A DNA stretch of 64,000 nucleotides from Chromera velia (taxonomy: Eukaryota; Sar; Chromeraceae). The notes below the pieces were generated by a model. The model saw nothing but the letters and a program-made list of their open reading frames with translations. It was not told where the DNA came from and searched no databases. The stretch is taken from the NCBI GenBank assembly GCA_018398765.1, contig JAHBMJ010004072.1, forward strand, positions 7,156-71,155, written 5' to 3'. Positions 47,157-58,149 of the stretch are shown here, piece by piece. The position numbers were made by a program, and so were the translations under genes. Position 1 is the stretch's first letter. Each line of letters opens with the position of its first letter.

Positions 47157-48394
47157 GGTTTGATTGCGGTGGGAGTTGTGTTTGGCTGTCTCTTGACACG
47201 TTTGCTTCTTTTCCCGTCCCCTCGGCTCTCTTGCCGAGGCAATCTTCCGGCTGGACTTGTGTACCCCCTTTTTTTTAGCTGCTCGGTGGGAAGTGTGACA
47301 GGATTCTGGGTGTGTCTGTATCAAGTAGAAAAACGAAATGAGTTCTCTGGAGGTTTTTCTTTTCTTTTCTTTCTTTCTTGCTCGTTTGAGTCTCGTTGTG
47401 AGGGAATGAGGGGTTCTGTGTGTATATCTTCATGAACATGTGGACTGACGGTGCAGGAGCGGAGGTGCTGATCTTCTCTGACATGCACGTCTCAGGAGAA
47501 CGTCCGTCCGTCTGTCTGTCTGTCCGTCTGTCTGTCTCTTCGCGCACCCGTTCATTTCGTTGCGTGATGGACAGTTGTGCTGCTTCTTTTGTTTCTTCGT
47601 TGCTGTTTCGAATCCTTTATGTATGTTGAAGCAAGGAAAAAAAGAAGCTTACTTTCTTGCCTGACTGTCTGTCTGTTTGGCTGTCAGTCATGAATTCACG
47701 ACTCAGTGAGAGAACAGGAGGAGAAAAAAAGAGAAGAGAACAGCATTTCATTGGGCCAAGCGAAAAACAAAGAATGCAAGATCCAGTGATATATCTGAAT
47801 CCCGTCTTCCCTTTTTGTTGACGGTTCCTTCTTTCCTTCTTCCTTCCTTCCTTCCTTCCTACAGAGCTGAAGCAACTCTCCGGCATTGCGGCTCTCCTCA
47901 AGTACCCCCTCCCGGAGGTTTGTCTGTCTGTCTGTCTGTCAGTCACCGCCGGAGCAGTGACTTCAGTTTGTCTATCCGTGTGCCTGCTGACTTCTTCCCT
48001 TGTCGGTTTCAAAGATGTCATACATTCCCGTATTCATTTTCCCCCGTCCTTCTGGAGACGCTCTCTCTGCATTTTGAGGGTTTTCTTTTCCCCTGTTAGT
48101 GTTCGGTCTCGTCAAGAGTGGATGGACTTACATGAATGCATGCGTGCCGACAAGCAGGCCCACCCTGTCTTTCTACTTTTGCATGTTTGTGCGCGAGAGA
48201 GGGTGACACAGAACATGTGTGGCATGTATGTGCGCCATTCTCATGTCTGCATGCAGCTTGACGAACTTGATGATGACGGTGGAAATCCAGGAGGTGCAAG
48301 GGAAAATGTTGCACAGGCAGAAGATGAGGAGGACGAGGGAGGGGGGCCACAAGCTCCGTCGGACGACCTGTTTGGAAATTTTGATCCGACCTAG
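41233..48394 (+). CDS. PELO: Pelota/Dom34 ribosome-rescue factor, 16 exons, about 421 aa
   Basis: Pelota binds the empty A site of stalled ribosomes with Hbs1 and helps split them. Exons are 41233-41369, 41474-41549, 42045-42119, 42331-42465, 42717-42782, 43309-43359, 43591-43692, 44209-44249, 44921-44998, 45353-45425, 45926-45997, 46567-46628, 46900-46961, 47457-47501, 47865-47917 and 48257-48394. All phases agree and the sum is 1266 nt. The protein matches Pelota along its length. The N-terminal Sm-like domain has EAEDLWHLYNIVSKGDCVRA. The central eRF1-like domain has VEQAIPKRRG and the spaced VIKCVVVAGPGF, with no GGQ, as expected for Pelota. The C-terminal domain has LLSDPTVSSRIANTKAS, ALERFYSTL and LIFSDMHVSGE, then LKQLSGIAALLKYPLPE. 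An acidic tail of 45 residues ends at TAG. Exon 8 is best closed at gtcagtc (44250). The 157-N gap lies in intron 2. Confidence 0.95.
41714..41870. other. Assembly gap (157 N) in Pelota intron 2
   Basis: N-run directly after a C homopolymer. It does not touch an exon. Confidence 0.98.
43813..43997. repeat. (GA)n microsatellite in Pelota intron 7
   Basis: Long GAGA/GAAA tract. Similar GA, GGGA or CTTT tracts occur in introns at 45476-45570, 44369-44425 and 47120-47153. Confidence 0.95.
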
Positions 48395-48553
48395 GCGTGT
48401 ATGGTGCAATACGGTTTTGACTTAAGGTTTTGTCCTAGCATCACAATGATCACATATTCTAGCACATATATTTAATGAAACCCTTAAATACTTCTAATCT
48501 ACAGTATTATTTACTTTTGCAACACAATAAAAAATAGATTTCTCTTGTATATT

Positions 48554-49929
48554 CTAGGCGTGGTTTATACATACATACATTCTTACATACATTAGAGACT
48601 TAGAGAATATAATGTATACAGAATGTATATAAAGGGCATATTTAAAAAAATAATATTAGATTCTAAAATTATCTGATTCAACTTATTAGTAAATCAATTT
48701 CAAGTTAGTCAGATTTATTAATTTGATTCAATTTTTAAAGCTAGTTTTAAAGGCCTTCTATCTCAGCGTCTATCCCGTTTAAAGGGCCGTTTTCACATAG
48801 ATGACACCTGTCTTCTCATCCAAACTTAGAATATGCTTTGTGTCCTCTACATTAGACCAACTCTAGGACCAACTACTAAACTGACTTAGATAGGGCTGGG
48901 AAAAGGTTCATTGAGAAAAGGTTCAAATCTGAAAAAGTGAACCTGTTGAACCTGTTTTGAACCTGTTGAACCTGTTTTAAACCTATTTTGGAGGCCAGAC
49001 GCGCGGCCACTGGCACAAGGCCGGCCAGGCTCGCGCCGCCCGCGGCCCATATAGGTGAAATAAGGAGCTGGAGCTGCGTGCACAGCAATTGTCCCCAGCC
49101 GGTTCAATCTATTGTATCAGACAGACGCATGTCAGCATATGTCAGCATCATATGTCAGCATGAAAACTCATGCTGACGGTTGTAGAAGTGAAGAAGTATA
49201 CGTGACTTGGGGGCCATGGGGCCATGGGGGGGAGCAAAGGGGGGGGCAATTAACAGGCCGGGCCGGGAGCAGCAGGTTAAAGAGGCGGCGGTACACGAAG
49301 AGGGAGGGGGGGAACAGGGGCCGTGGGGCAACCGGTGAGGAGATGAAAGAAAGAAAGAAAGAAAGAAACGCTGTGATGGTCTTATGTTAACTAAATTGTT
49401 ATGATTGATATGATCATATAAATTTAATTATGGCATTTTCCAATTTTTTCAGGCTTTTTTGATTACTAATTTTCGACTATAAACAGTGAATAACTTGAGA
49501 CTAGCACCTAATGTGAGCGTAAATGTTAATTTAAACTGTTTAAAAACACTACTAAGGCATAGATTCTATAATAAAACGTTCTAAAAATGCATTAAAGCCT
49601 AATTTAAAGGCATAAAATAACATAAAAAAATGAGGTTTCTATTAATTAAAACTTAAAAGTGAACCTGTTTTTGAACCTGATTTAGGTTCATTACTTCGAT
49701 TCGGAAATGAACCTTGAACCTTTTCCTAGCACTAACTGACTATATAAATTTGACTGAAAACTTAACTGATATTAATTAATTGTCCTAGGCATTGTCAGGA
49801 ATTTGATTTTGAAAAAAACTTTTACAACATTAGTTGACATATATGCATTACATGAATTTACATATATACATACATATATTCTTGATGGACAGAATTTAAT
49901 GTATATATTTATGTATAAACCACGCCTAG
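48554..49929. mobile_element. hAT-like non-autonomous element with exact 8-bp target duplication
   Basis: The terminal inverted repeats are identical for 20 bp (ctaggcgtggtttatacata), and related AT-rich sequence follows. The 8-mer tgtatatt lies directly outside both ends (48546-48553 and 49930-49937). Eight-base duplications are typical of hAT elements. No transposase is present. The inside holds the nested element at 48892-49735. Confidence 0.85.
48892..49735. repeat. Nested inverted-repeat element with ends gctgggaaaaggttca
   Basis: The left end gctgggaaaaggttca and the right end tgaaccttttcctagc are near-perfect inverted copies. Subterminal GAACCTG words repeat at both ends. Non-coding, with a GC-rich centre (48990-49340). 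Confidence 0.7.
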
Positions 49930-49937
49930 TGTATATT

Positions 49938-50473
49938 GCTGTCACGTGAACGGATTTAGCTTTACTTGTCATCATTATTAATATATCATAAGAAAAATAC
50001 TCTACTAGGAAGAGCGTAGCGCACTGCAGATTTTAGAATTGTTTTTAAACATCTTTTTATAATTTACTTCGCAGTTTTTTAGAAAGCGACTTTAGATCTA
50101 CTTTATAAGGTTTAAATAGCCATGCAGCTAAAAATAGCTAGAAAGTCAGTATATAACCCTCAATCATCATCATTATCATACATTCAATTTTTACCTGGTT
50201 CTAGAATCAAAGTCCAGATTGAGTTTTCCTAAAAGTTTCTGTTAGCTAGGATAGGATAGGATTTATGTTCTGCTAGATGTTCCGCGTGCTCCCCGAGGTC
50301 CACTGCCTATAGAAAAGGCTTATACTATAGACTAAGCTAATATTAGCTAGTATGTATAAATCTAAGTATAAATGTTCCTGTTAGGGCTAGTGCTAAGGCC
50401 ATTTTACCTAGCTCACATCGTTAATTTGTAAAAAAAAAAAAAAAGAACTAGAAACAGAATGGACTTTTAATAT
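49938..50473. other. AT-rich interval, no gene seen
   Basis: Flank between two transposons. A short poly(A) run lies at 50429-50443. Confidence 0.4.
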
Positions 50474-51540
50474 TGGGGCCATGTAAAAATTCATTTGAGT
50501 GCCAATGGTACGCAAGACCCCCCACCGACCCCAAACCTTCTCGCTTTGGCACGCAAATGTTTTTCTTAAAAAAAAATTTTTTGACAGTAACTTTTTTACC
50601 GTTTAGAGTCTAAAATTATGTTGAACAACCACTAAAACTTAAGTTAAAAACTTGTCATTGTCAAAAACTTGTTAAAAACCTAAATTTGAATCCTAGTTTG
50701 AATCATTATGCAAAAATTATGCGATCGATACACATCTGCAACAGGTTTGTTCAATGCAATTTTAATGATCAAACGGCAAAGTGCGTAGGCATTAGATCAT
50801 CTTTCCTGTGATACATGAGAAAGGAGGACGTGTAGTCCTCGATCGGCTTGTTATTTCCACTAAATATTCCCCTGAGGACATCCCGGTTGCCCAGTCCTCC
50901 TTCAATTCGGGGTGAACCTAGACAATCAAGCCGCCACCACCCCTCCCTCTTCCCATAACAAATATAGTGCCCGGAGTGGGCAGAAGTCGAGGCACCATGG
51001 TATGACCTCTTAAGTTTATGAAGGGTACGTGCTGCTCTGCAAGTTAATGAGTGATAAGATGTCCATGAGCATGACCCCACCAAAAGGGGATTCCAAGGAG
51101 AGTCAGACTGAGATTCAGTATAAAAAACGAAAAACCGAGACCGCGGATTCCCCAAAGATCCACTCCCCCTCATAAGACGAACAGCTAACAAGGGCGTCTA
51201 TACCAGAATTTTTTGACTGAAGTATCCAGAGCACTGCAGGGCATCAGAGGAGACTTGTCAGGGGGGGGTATGAGGGAATCGTGGAGGAGGAATGAAAATG
51301 TCAGACAATTTTTCAAAATTTTAGACCTCTGGTGCTTCAGAACCAGATAACATCTGGAGAAACCATTTGCTGGCTTTTATGTGGCAACCATAGAAATCAA
51401 GATTGAGCACTTACGGCTTGTCCACCAGACCCCACTGAGATGAATATCCAAAAAAGGCTCGATGGCACGCAAAGACCCCCCCCCCCCTTAGAGCCCGTTT
51501 GCATGCTATTGGCACGCAAATAAATTTTTATGTGGCCCCA
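50474..51540. mobile_element. DNA-transposon-like element (1067 bp) carrying a ubiquitin-protease fragment
   Basis: The terminal inverted repeats are about 31 bp (tggggccatgtaaaaattca at the left, with its inverse at the right end 51540) and agree at about nine bases in ten. Further inverted words (GGCACGCAAA) lie inside both ends. No transposase is visible. The interior on the minus strand encodes the C-terminal box of a ubiquitin-specific protease. A clear target duplication was not found. Confidence 0.7.
50769..51191 (-). pseudogene. Ubiquitin-specific protease (USP) C-terminal fragment
   Basis: The minus frame, 140 codons, contains SAHSGHYICYGKREGWWRLD, the His box that forms part of the USP catalytic centre. 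It ends SSFLMYHRKDD, the usual closing Tyr-x-Leu-Phe-Tyr-type strand. The Cys box is absent. Upstream on the same strand, near 51300-51360, codons resembling the USP LKR..K..F stretch are broken by stops. This is best seen as a host gene piece captured by the surrounding element. Confidence 0.6.
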
Positions 51541-51560
51541 TTTCTAGCTTTTATACTATA

Positions 51561-52075
51561 CGGTCAGGAGTAACTACCGCTAAGAACTACCAGGGGTTTT
51601 GATGGTAGCCTTGTTTACCATAAATTTGGTAACCGACGATTGGTAACTAGGGGGGTCCAGGGGCCTTACCACTACTATGGTAACTAACAGCTGAGGGCCG
51701 TGACATTCAAAAGTTTTTTCATACGAATCAACATGCACGATAAAATGATTCCATCGATCTGTAAAAAAAATTATTTTTAAACTTTTTTTGTTTAAATTGT
51801 TTCTACAATATCAAAAGCTTAACTTTAACTTCCACATATATTTGTCGATATAAAAGAATTTTGTACTAGATTTTGTAATAAATCTATTTTCAGTATGCGA
51901 TTTACCTACTAGTTTATCTAGCTCAAAAGAATAATTACCACTGTTTTGGTTACTAAAACAATGGTAATCAATGTGACTCTGTCTGATTACCGTAACCATG
52001 ATTTTGGTTACCGCTAGTTACTACGCAGCCTAACGGCCGTCCGAGTTACCATCCCAAATTGGTTACTCCTAACCG
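51561..52075. repeat. MITE rich in GTAAC/GTTAC motifs
   Basis: The ends cggtcaggagtaac and gttactcctaaccg are inverted copies. More GGTAAC/GTTACC pairs lie inside both arms. Non-coding. It directly follows the USP-bearing element. Confidence 0.72.
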
Positions 52076-52095
52076 TAGTTACCATATAATATACT

Positions 52096-52817
52096 AGCTT
52101 TATATATTGTGAATCAGCCTGTGATTAGCTATGATAGGGCTTGGATTTGATTTAATTTCTAGTTTAACTAGTAGTTTCATTTGAGGTTAAGGCTCTAGAT
52201 TTCCAACTTTAGTCTCTAGCAGTAGAGTTGGAGTATATATATAGCTAGACGGATTTGAAGTTCGATTTGAAGTTTTAATATAAAGCAGCTAGCAGATCAG
52301 TCATTTCACCTTATCAGAAGCGATGTTAATACTAGTGTTGATGATCTCATAATGATTGTTATTTGTTTGAATTTACAGAATAAAAAGTAGTGACTTTTAA
52401 TCATAAAATTCTGTTTTAACTTTTAGAATTTAAGAACAATATTATCACTATGTTTAATCGATTTTAAATCGAGATTAAATATACCAAGCATCAAGAATAG
52501 CAACATGTAGTTTATCCTATATGACTATGACAGCTGGTATGACTATGACTATGATGCGCCATCGCTATCCGCATCCAGTTGTGGATACTTCTAACGTTAG
52601 GCAAAGGAATGTTTGCGTTCAATCTTGGAAAAAGGGAAAGAAAAAAGGGATCTGTCAGTCAATCAATTTGAAATCAATTGCTATATACTATATAAACTTA
52701 TGTAAGTTAGTTAGTTAGTTAGTTAGAGGATGCCTAACCCCAGTTGGAGCGCTAAGCTCCCGGGCGGCATATACATGCATGGTTGTTGTTTGTTAAGTTG
52801 CCGGTGGAATTGATTAG
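52096..52817. other. AT-rich interval, no gene seen
   Basis: Includes a TGACTA/ATGACT minirepeat near 52520-52555 and a (TTAG)n tract at 52706-52726. Confidence 0.4.
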
Positions 52818-53415
52818 TTAATCACTTTCTAAAATTGGGAGACAGGCATCAAAGGGACAGGCTGGATGCAAGCGTAGAAGCGATTGAATGACATTACGGA
52901 TGAAGAGTTCAGATGTACTTGCACCAGGGAGTGGATAGTTACAATCATTTGAATTAATGGATTCCAGCTCAGCCAGGCAGTGTAGGAATTCTTTTTCATC
53001 CAGCCACTTGGCATATGAAGAAAGTCTATGTATGAAGTCATCGATACACTGAATACAAGAATCATATACACAGAGTTTGTGGTCACTACATTCAACAGAC
53101 AGAGCACTGCTTTCGCCTTGTGGGTTTTAAGGAAGAAGAACGTGTAAAGGAGCTTCAGGAGGAGGTTAAATAGGGCAAGCCTCTTGGAGTCTGCTTCATC
53201 GAGGTCGGCTAGCTGAAAAACAGTTCCATGACACTGCAATGTATGCATGAACATCCACAGTTTCTGTTTGTACAAGGTTTTATGGGAGCGTATAAAGTAG
53301 CAAATGCACAAAAAGAAAGACACACACACAGTGTCACATATACATACACAGTGTCACACACACACACAGCGTCATACACACACACATATACATATACACA
53401 CACATAGTGTCACAC

Positions 53416-53462
<47 letters not shown>

Positions 53463-54010
53463 TACACATACAGTGTCACACACACACACACACATACACA
53501 CATATACATACACACACACACATACATACACACACATATACATACACACACACACATATATATATACACACACATATACATACATACACACACACACACA
53601 CACATATACATACACACACATACACACACACAGTGTTATACACACACACATACACACACACACACATACACACACACACACACACACACATATATACATA
53701 CATATACACACACACATATACACATACACACACACACATACACACATACACACACACATACACACACACATACACACATATATACACACACATACACACA
53801 TACAGAGCGAGAGCGAGACGAAATGTTCTGTCCGACTCACATGAACTGGTCCTCGTCGCAGTCGACCTAGAACCAATCTTCCATAAGAAAAAATCGTTTC
53901 CCAGTGGAATCATGGTTTTTGAGGAGGGAATCGAGATCATTCTTTCTCTTTGGACTGTTCCAGACGGTTTGTCAGTTCCAGCAGCCTTGGTTTGTCCATT
54001 TGTCTCTAAG
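52818..54010 (-). pseudogene. Decayed or mis-sequenced host gene, 3' exons
   Basis: The last exon, 53048-52818 (76 codons plus TAA), encodes a compact, helical, Cys-containing sequence starting CIDDFIHRLSSYAKWLDEKE. The preceding exon, 53212-53090, encodes LADLDEADSKRLALFNLLLK. The donor gtagtg and both CAG acceptors keep phase 0. Further upstream, about 53990-53860, MDKPRLLELTNRLEQSKEKE continues one base out of frame as DLDSLLKNHDSTGKRFF, and an in-frame stop follows. The intron between carries the 500-bp (CA)n tract. No family is recognised. The last two exons alone look intact. Confidence 0.5.
53320..53810. repeat. (CA)n/(TACA)n microsatellite, about 490 bp
   Basis: Imperfect CA and ATACA repeats with interspersed CAGTGTCA words. 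It makes long artefactual open frames on both strands. Confidence 0.97.
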
Positions 54011-54823
54011 GGCCTTCCTCTTCACAGCTCACTGAGCCTGCCCTGCAGTCACCACAATGACTCAGAGGTGGATCGGCCGTTCACTATTCCTTCTTTGGCA
54101 ACTGATAGGTGAGTCTGGGTGAGTCTGACCTTGTCACATTATCAAGACGGAGTTGTAGGTGAGTGACTGTTTGCATGCAGATTCGTCCGGCGGCCGAAAA
54201 CGTGCAGGAGCAAGCGACTGGATACAAACGGAACGACAAAAACTGGGAAACTGTGAAATGGTAGAGCGACTGTTCTCAAAGCAGCTAAATAGAAGAACAG
54301 GCATGCAGCGCCACATGGATCAAGACATGGATGCATGTACAGGGTATAAGAGATTTACAATCATAAAATCATACATCATGGAGCAGGCGATGTAGTTGAG
54401 GTAAGCAGGGTATGATGGGGCGCGTCAGATCCTCTCCATATAGCCACCGGACTTGAGCAGATTTGTGAGGGCCCGGTGCAACAGGGAAGAGAGGAAGAGG
54501 GGCAGGGGAGAGAGAAAGCATTCTGACTGTTCAATGTGCACCTTTCTCCCTTTTCTTACTCTCCGTCCTTTACAGAAATTCATTCAGTTATCCACTTTCT
54601 TTTAAAAGAGACACATCATAGTCTAGTGAAGCTTCAAAAGAAGCGTGTCTGACGTCTTTTCTGATTTTTACTCAATCGTTAAAAGCAGAAGGTGCCATAA
54701 GCCTGATATTGCCTGTCCCGCAAGCAAGTCTTTCCATGCAGTCAGAATCTGGATAAACACAAGTGCGTTCACACTTGCCTCTATAGGAAAACAGCCGGCG
54801 CACGAAGTGGAGAACAAGTGCAA
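54011..54823. other. Interval before the hAT element, no supported gene
   Basis: A 28-codon open stretch after tgcatgcag at 54180 could be an exon, but nothing around it supports this. Confidence 0.35.
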
Positions 54824-55292
54824 GCCGGTAGCATAGTTGCCAAAGTACACTGTACTACAGTAGAATTCCACTGTATTCGAATTCATATCATTAACTCCGA
54901 TAGTACAATGTACTATCGTATTAGTAATACATAAAAAAAATTAATTTATTAGGCTTTTTAGGCATTCCTAGGAGTTTTTTACTAAGTTTAACACTATCTA
55001 GACCTAATTTAACATTATTAGAAACCTCTGTGATGTGTTTGAATCAGTTAAAGTTCAACTCTAGGTTCAACCCCCCCCTTTCTCCTCCCCTCTCCCCTTC
55101 CCTTCTCAATTAGATGGGGGCCTCGTTGGATCGAAGCCCATACTGGCAGTGTGCTGAATGTTCCTCGGGGAGCTCTCCATCGAGGATGTCATCGAAAATG
55201 TATCCATCTTCAAACGCTGGAAGCCTTAGGGCCTCGATGGCAAAGATCCTGGTCTGAGATCTCGGTACCCCCGCCTGCCTTTGATGGAGCCT

Positions 55293-55993
55293 CTAGAGGT
55301 GCAGGTTGGAGTACAAGGTCACCTCCATGTCCTGATAGGCCTGGGTCCTCCCGGAGAGTCTGTTCCGCTTCTCCCTGTTCCATGAGGATTCCATGAGAGT
55401 CTCGAACAACTTGGCGTTCTCCCACGCCTTAGCGTTTCTGGCGCCCGAACCCATCATAAACTTCTCCATCTCAGCATGGGCTTGCTTTCTGTCTGCTGAG
55501 AGAGCCGCAACCCAAGTTGTCACCTGCGAGGAAACAGAAAAAAAAGAGAAAGAAACGGAATGGTGTGTGTGAAAGAGAGAGAGATGGAGGGAGAGAGGGG
55601 CGGGGAGGGGGAAGGAGAGAGAAAGAAAGAGAGAAAGAGAGAGAGAAAATATTTAACTGCTTGAGTCTGCCTCCCCCGAAGGATCATCGGCATACTAACC
55701 TGTGGATCGAGAAATGTTTGCTGCACATTGACCCTGCAGAGGATCGAACGTCTGGACATGATGAAGCGAGTGCCGAAACGGGTGTCTGCCGGAAAGAGAA
55801 GGCGCAGGCGCTTTCCCGGTTCGGCTTCCTTCATTTTTAGAAGGTAGACCTGCGAGGTTTTTGTATATCTCCTGACGTAGAACACCATGCTCTTCTGCTT
55901 CTCGAGTGTGTCGGAGACCCACTCCACCTTTTTGCAATCCTCAAAGAACAAGTCAAGTACGTGGAATGCACTAATCTCAGTCTGGAACGCCAC
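55293..55993 (-). CDS. hAT transposase (DUF659-type) with C-terminal KRNRL motif
   Basis: Exon 55993 to about 55700 encodes SAFHVLDLFFEDCKKVEWV, then FYVRRYTKTSQVYLL, then PADTRFGTRFIM. That order (Ala-x-His-x-Leu-Asp-Leu, then a Thr-Arg-Phe box) is typical of DUF659 hAT transposases. After a gttagt donor and a CTCGCAG acceptor near 55524 it continues with VTTWVAALSADRKQAH and ends SSWNREKRNRLSGRTQAYQD..LYSNLHL, like the C-terminal KKRNRL...SNLRL box. After the TAG the same frame stays open to a TAA at 55110, so the stop may be a late mutation. The BED finger and the middle of the catalytic core are not seen, so the gene is probably shortened. Confidence 0.75.
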
Positions 55994-56045
55994 AAAATTT
56001 GTTACTTAGGAGGTCTCCAGGAAGATCTTTCTGCAGGGTGAAACA

Positions 56046-56657
56046 ATGGACGATCATATTCACGAGATTGCACGCGCCCTTCTTTTTGGGGCTCAACCTG
56101 CCCCAACACATTTTGCGTCGGCTAATCTTTTTGGGTCTCCCCCCTCATCTCGTCCCCCCAGAGGTAGGCCTCTGATTGGGCATCGTATTCTGTTCCCTCC
56201 CCCCATTCTGTCGGTGGTCGGGCCGGAATGGTGGGTATATGACCACGAGGGAGGCGACGAGGCTATGCAGGCCTTCGTGAGCAGCAGCAGTGAGCGGTGG
56301 ATCCGGACGTCCGATGACGGATGGATGGAGAAGGACCAGTATGAGCTGCTGGGTGATCTGGGTGTCGTCGCCAACAGAAATTCATGGCGTGCCCCCGACA
56401 TCGGAAAGTGCTGGTTTGTATTCCTGCAATTCTTCCAGGCACATGCACAGGAAGGTTTCTTATCGGGGACCTTCTTAAGGAACACGAAGCAGAGCTTCGA
56501 CGGTCCCTCTAACCCCCTCCTCATCCACGTGAAGGATGGTCCGTGCCTTCTTGTGGGTCAAGCGGGCAAGATGTACATGCACTGTGGCGACGTGTCGGCC
56601 TCAATGATGCGGTGTGCTGGGTACAATTACACCCATTACTCTTCGAGGAGGTGCTAG
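56046..56657 (+). CDS. Second, divergent ORF of the hAT element, unknown function
   Basis: From ATG 56046 (MDDHIHEIARALLFGAQ) 203 codons run to a TAG. The sequence is compact, with ordinary residue mix from about residue 70 on: ERWIRTSDDGWMEKDQYELL, CWFVFLQFFQAHAQEGFL, and the spaced GPCLLVGQAGKMYMHCGDV. It lies wholly inside the transposon ends and is transcribed away from the transposase. It could be a transposon accessory protein or a captured host exon. I recognise no family. Confidence 0.5.
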   Translation: MDDHIHEIARALLFGAQPAPTHFASANLFGSPPSSRPPRGRPLIGHRILFPPPILSVVGPEWWVYDHEGGDEAMQAFVSSSSERWIRTSDDGWMEKDQYELLGDLGVVANRNSWRAPDIGKCWFVFLQFFQAHAQEGFLSGTFLRNTKQSFDGPSNPLLIHVKDGPCLLVGQAGKMYMHCGDVSASMMRCAGYNYTHYSSRRC

Positions 56658-57033
56658 AAGAAAGACTGGTCCCACTTCCATCGTGCGGTGTGCCCTGTCC
56701 TCCAGAGGGCATTGGCTGACTGACTAACTGAATGACTGACTGACTTAATCGATTGATTGATTGATTGACCGCTCTGTACATTCACAAAGCTTTATGATTA
56801 ATCAAAAAAATCAATCAATGCTTCATGATTATGCTGCTTAACTATGTTAAATTACTGTATAGATTCTCTAGAAGTTAGATCAGAACTGTATAGATTTTTC
56901 TAGGAAGGTTCTAGGGCCAACTATGAAATCAAGTTAGGAATCAACTTAGGATCGACCTATAGTACTTCCTGTACTATCCTATTGTAACATGCGATAGTAC
57001 AATATACTATCCTATGGCAACTATGGCCGGTAG

Positions 57034-58090
57034 TCAGCTTTCATAGATTAGACGAAGGTAGAGGAGCAAGAAAGGAGAACAATCAATCACTGATGTATCG
57101 ATCAATGAAATCCTGAGCTTCAGTCTTCAACGTTTCACCATCACACCCTGCTGCTCCCTGCAAACACAGGCATCTACACCCTGCACACAAAGGCATGCAT
57201 ATACATGGAAAATGAAGGAGATGAGGAAGAGAGGAACAGACGACCGACCGCATCTTCCGCCTGTGGGATTTCTCTCCTAGTACAGCCTGGCCCGTCGCTC
57301 CATCCTTACCTTCTCCTACAAAAACCCTGGACAGCAAGCACCATATGACCAGGAAGAAGAAGAATGCAAAGTGTTATATCAAAAATTCTGTAAATTTCAT
57401 ATCTGCCTGTACCACCTGGAGTTCGTGTTACAAAATGTCCAAATTTCTCTTCTTTTCCTGCATGCCCGTCTATCTGTTTGTCTGCCTGCATGCCCGTCTG
57501 TCTGTCTGCTTATCTATCTGTCTGTCTGTTCGTATGTCTGTTTGTCTGTCTGTTCGTCTGTCTGTTTGTCTGTATATCTGTCTGTCTATCTGTCTGTCTG
57601 TCTGTCTGTTCGTCCGTCTGTCTGTCTGTCTGTCTGTCTGTACCTAGCTGTTTATCTGTCTGTCTGGTCTGTCTATATGTATATATGTATGCATGTATTT
57701 ATGTACCTGTTTGTCGTGCATATGTTCCAAAGAAGAAAAGAATGAACAGAAGAAAAAATTCACGTCTGTTTACTGATAGTCTCGCACCGTTTAGCTGCTG
57801 GGAAGAGAAAGATAAGCAGAAACACTGATACCACCCACCCCTGACATGCTCTCACAACTGTCAGCAATCGTGAAGAAACCCACCTATCTCTGTAGTGCCT
57901 CTTTTAGCTGCAAAAAGAAGAAAGACATACGCGCATAGGGATTTGATAAATAGGCATTTAATATACATCGATCAAGACCTGATCGAGAATTTTATCAAAT
58001 TGAACTTGAATTCATAGATCACAAGAGAAATGATTTAGCACGGTTTACCCTTCCACATCTTCTGCTTGAATAAAAGAGGAATGCAAAGAC
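57034..58090. other. Interval with (TCTG)n microsatellite, no gene
   Basis: 57466-57665 is a TCTG/TGTC tract. The rest is unassigned. Confidence 0.5.
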
Positions 58091-58149
58091 GCACGGGATG
58101 ACTGAACAGCATCAATATGCGAATACTTTGCCAAGGTAGCTGGAGCAAT

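Larger units (their letters stand above)
54832..57025. mobile_element. hAT transposon (2.2 kb) with exact 8-bp target duplication
   Basis: The terminal inverted repeats are CATAGTTGCCA at both ends. The 8-mer gccggtag lies directly outside each end (54824-54831 and 57026-57033), the size expected for hAT. Subterminal copies of GATAGTACAATGTACTATCG-like palindromes lie at 54899 and 56984 and are likely transposase sites. Inside are a hAT-type transposase on the minus strand and a divergent plus-strand ORF. Confidence 0.9.

Noticed and set aside
48390-48399. cctaggcgtg at the Pelota stop, like the end of the hAT-like element at 48554
   Set aside because: Only about ten bases match, there is no target duplication, and the codons fit the Pelota acidic tail.
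53334-53876. Long open frames of alternating Cys-Val or Thr-His
   Set aside because: They are translations of the CA microsatellite.
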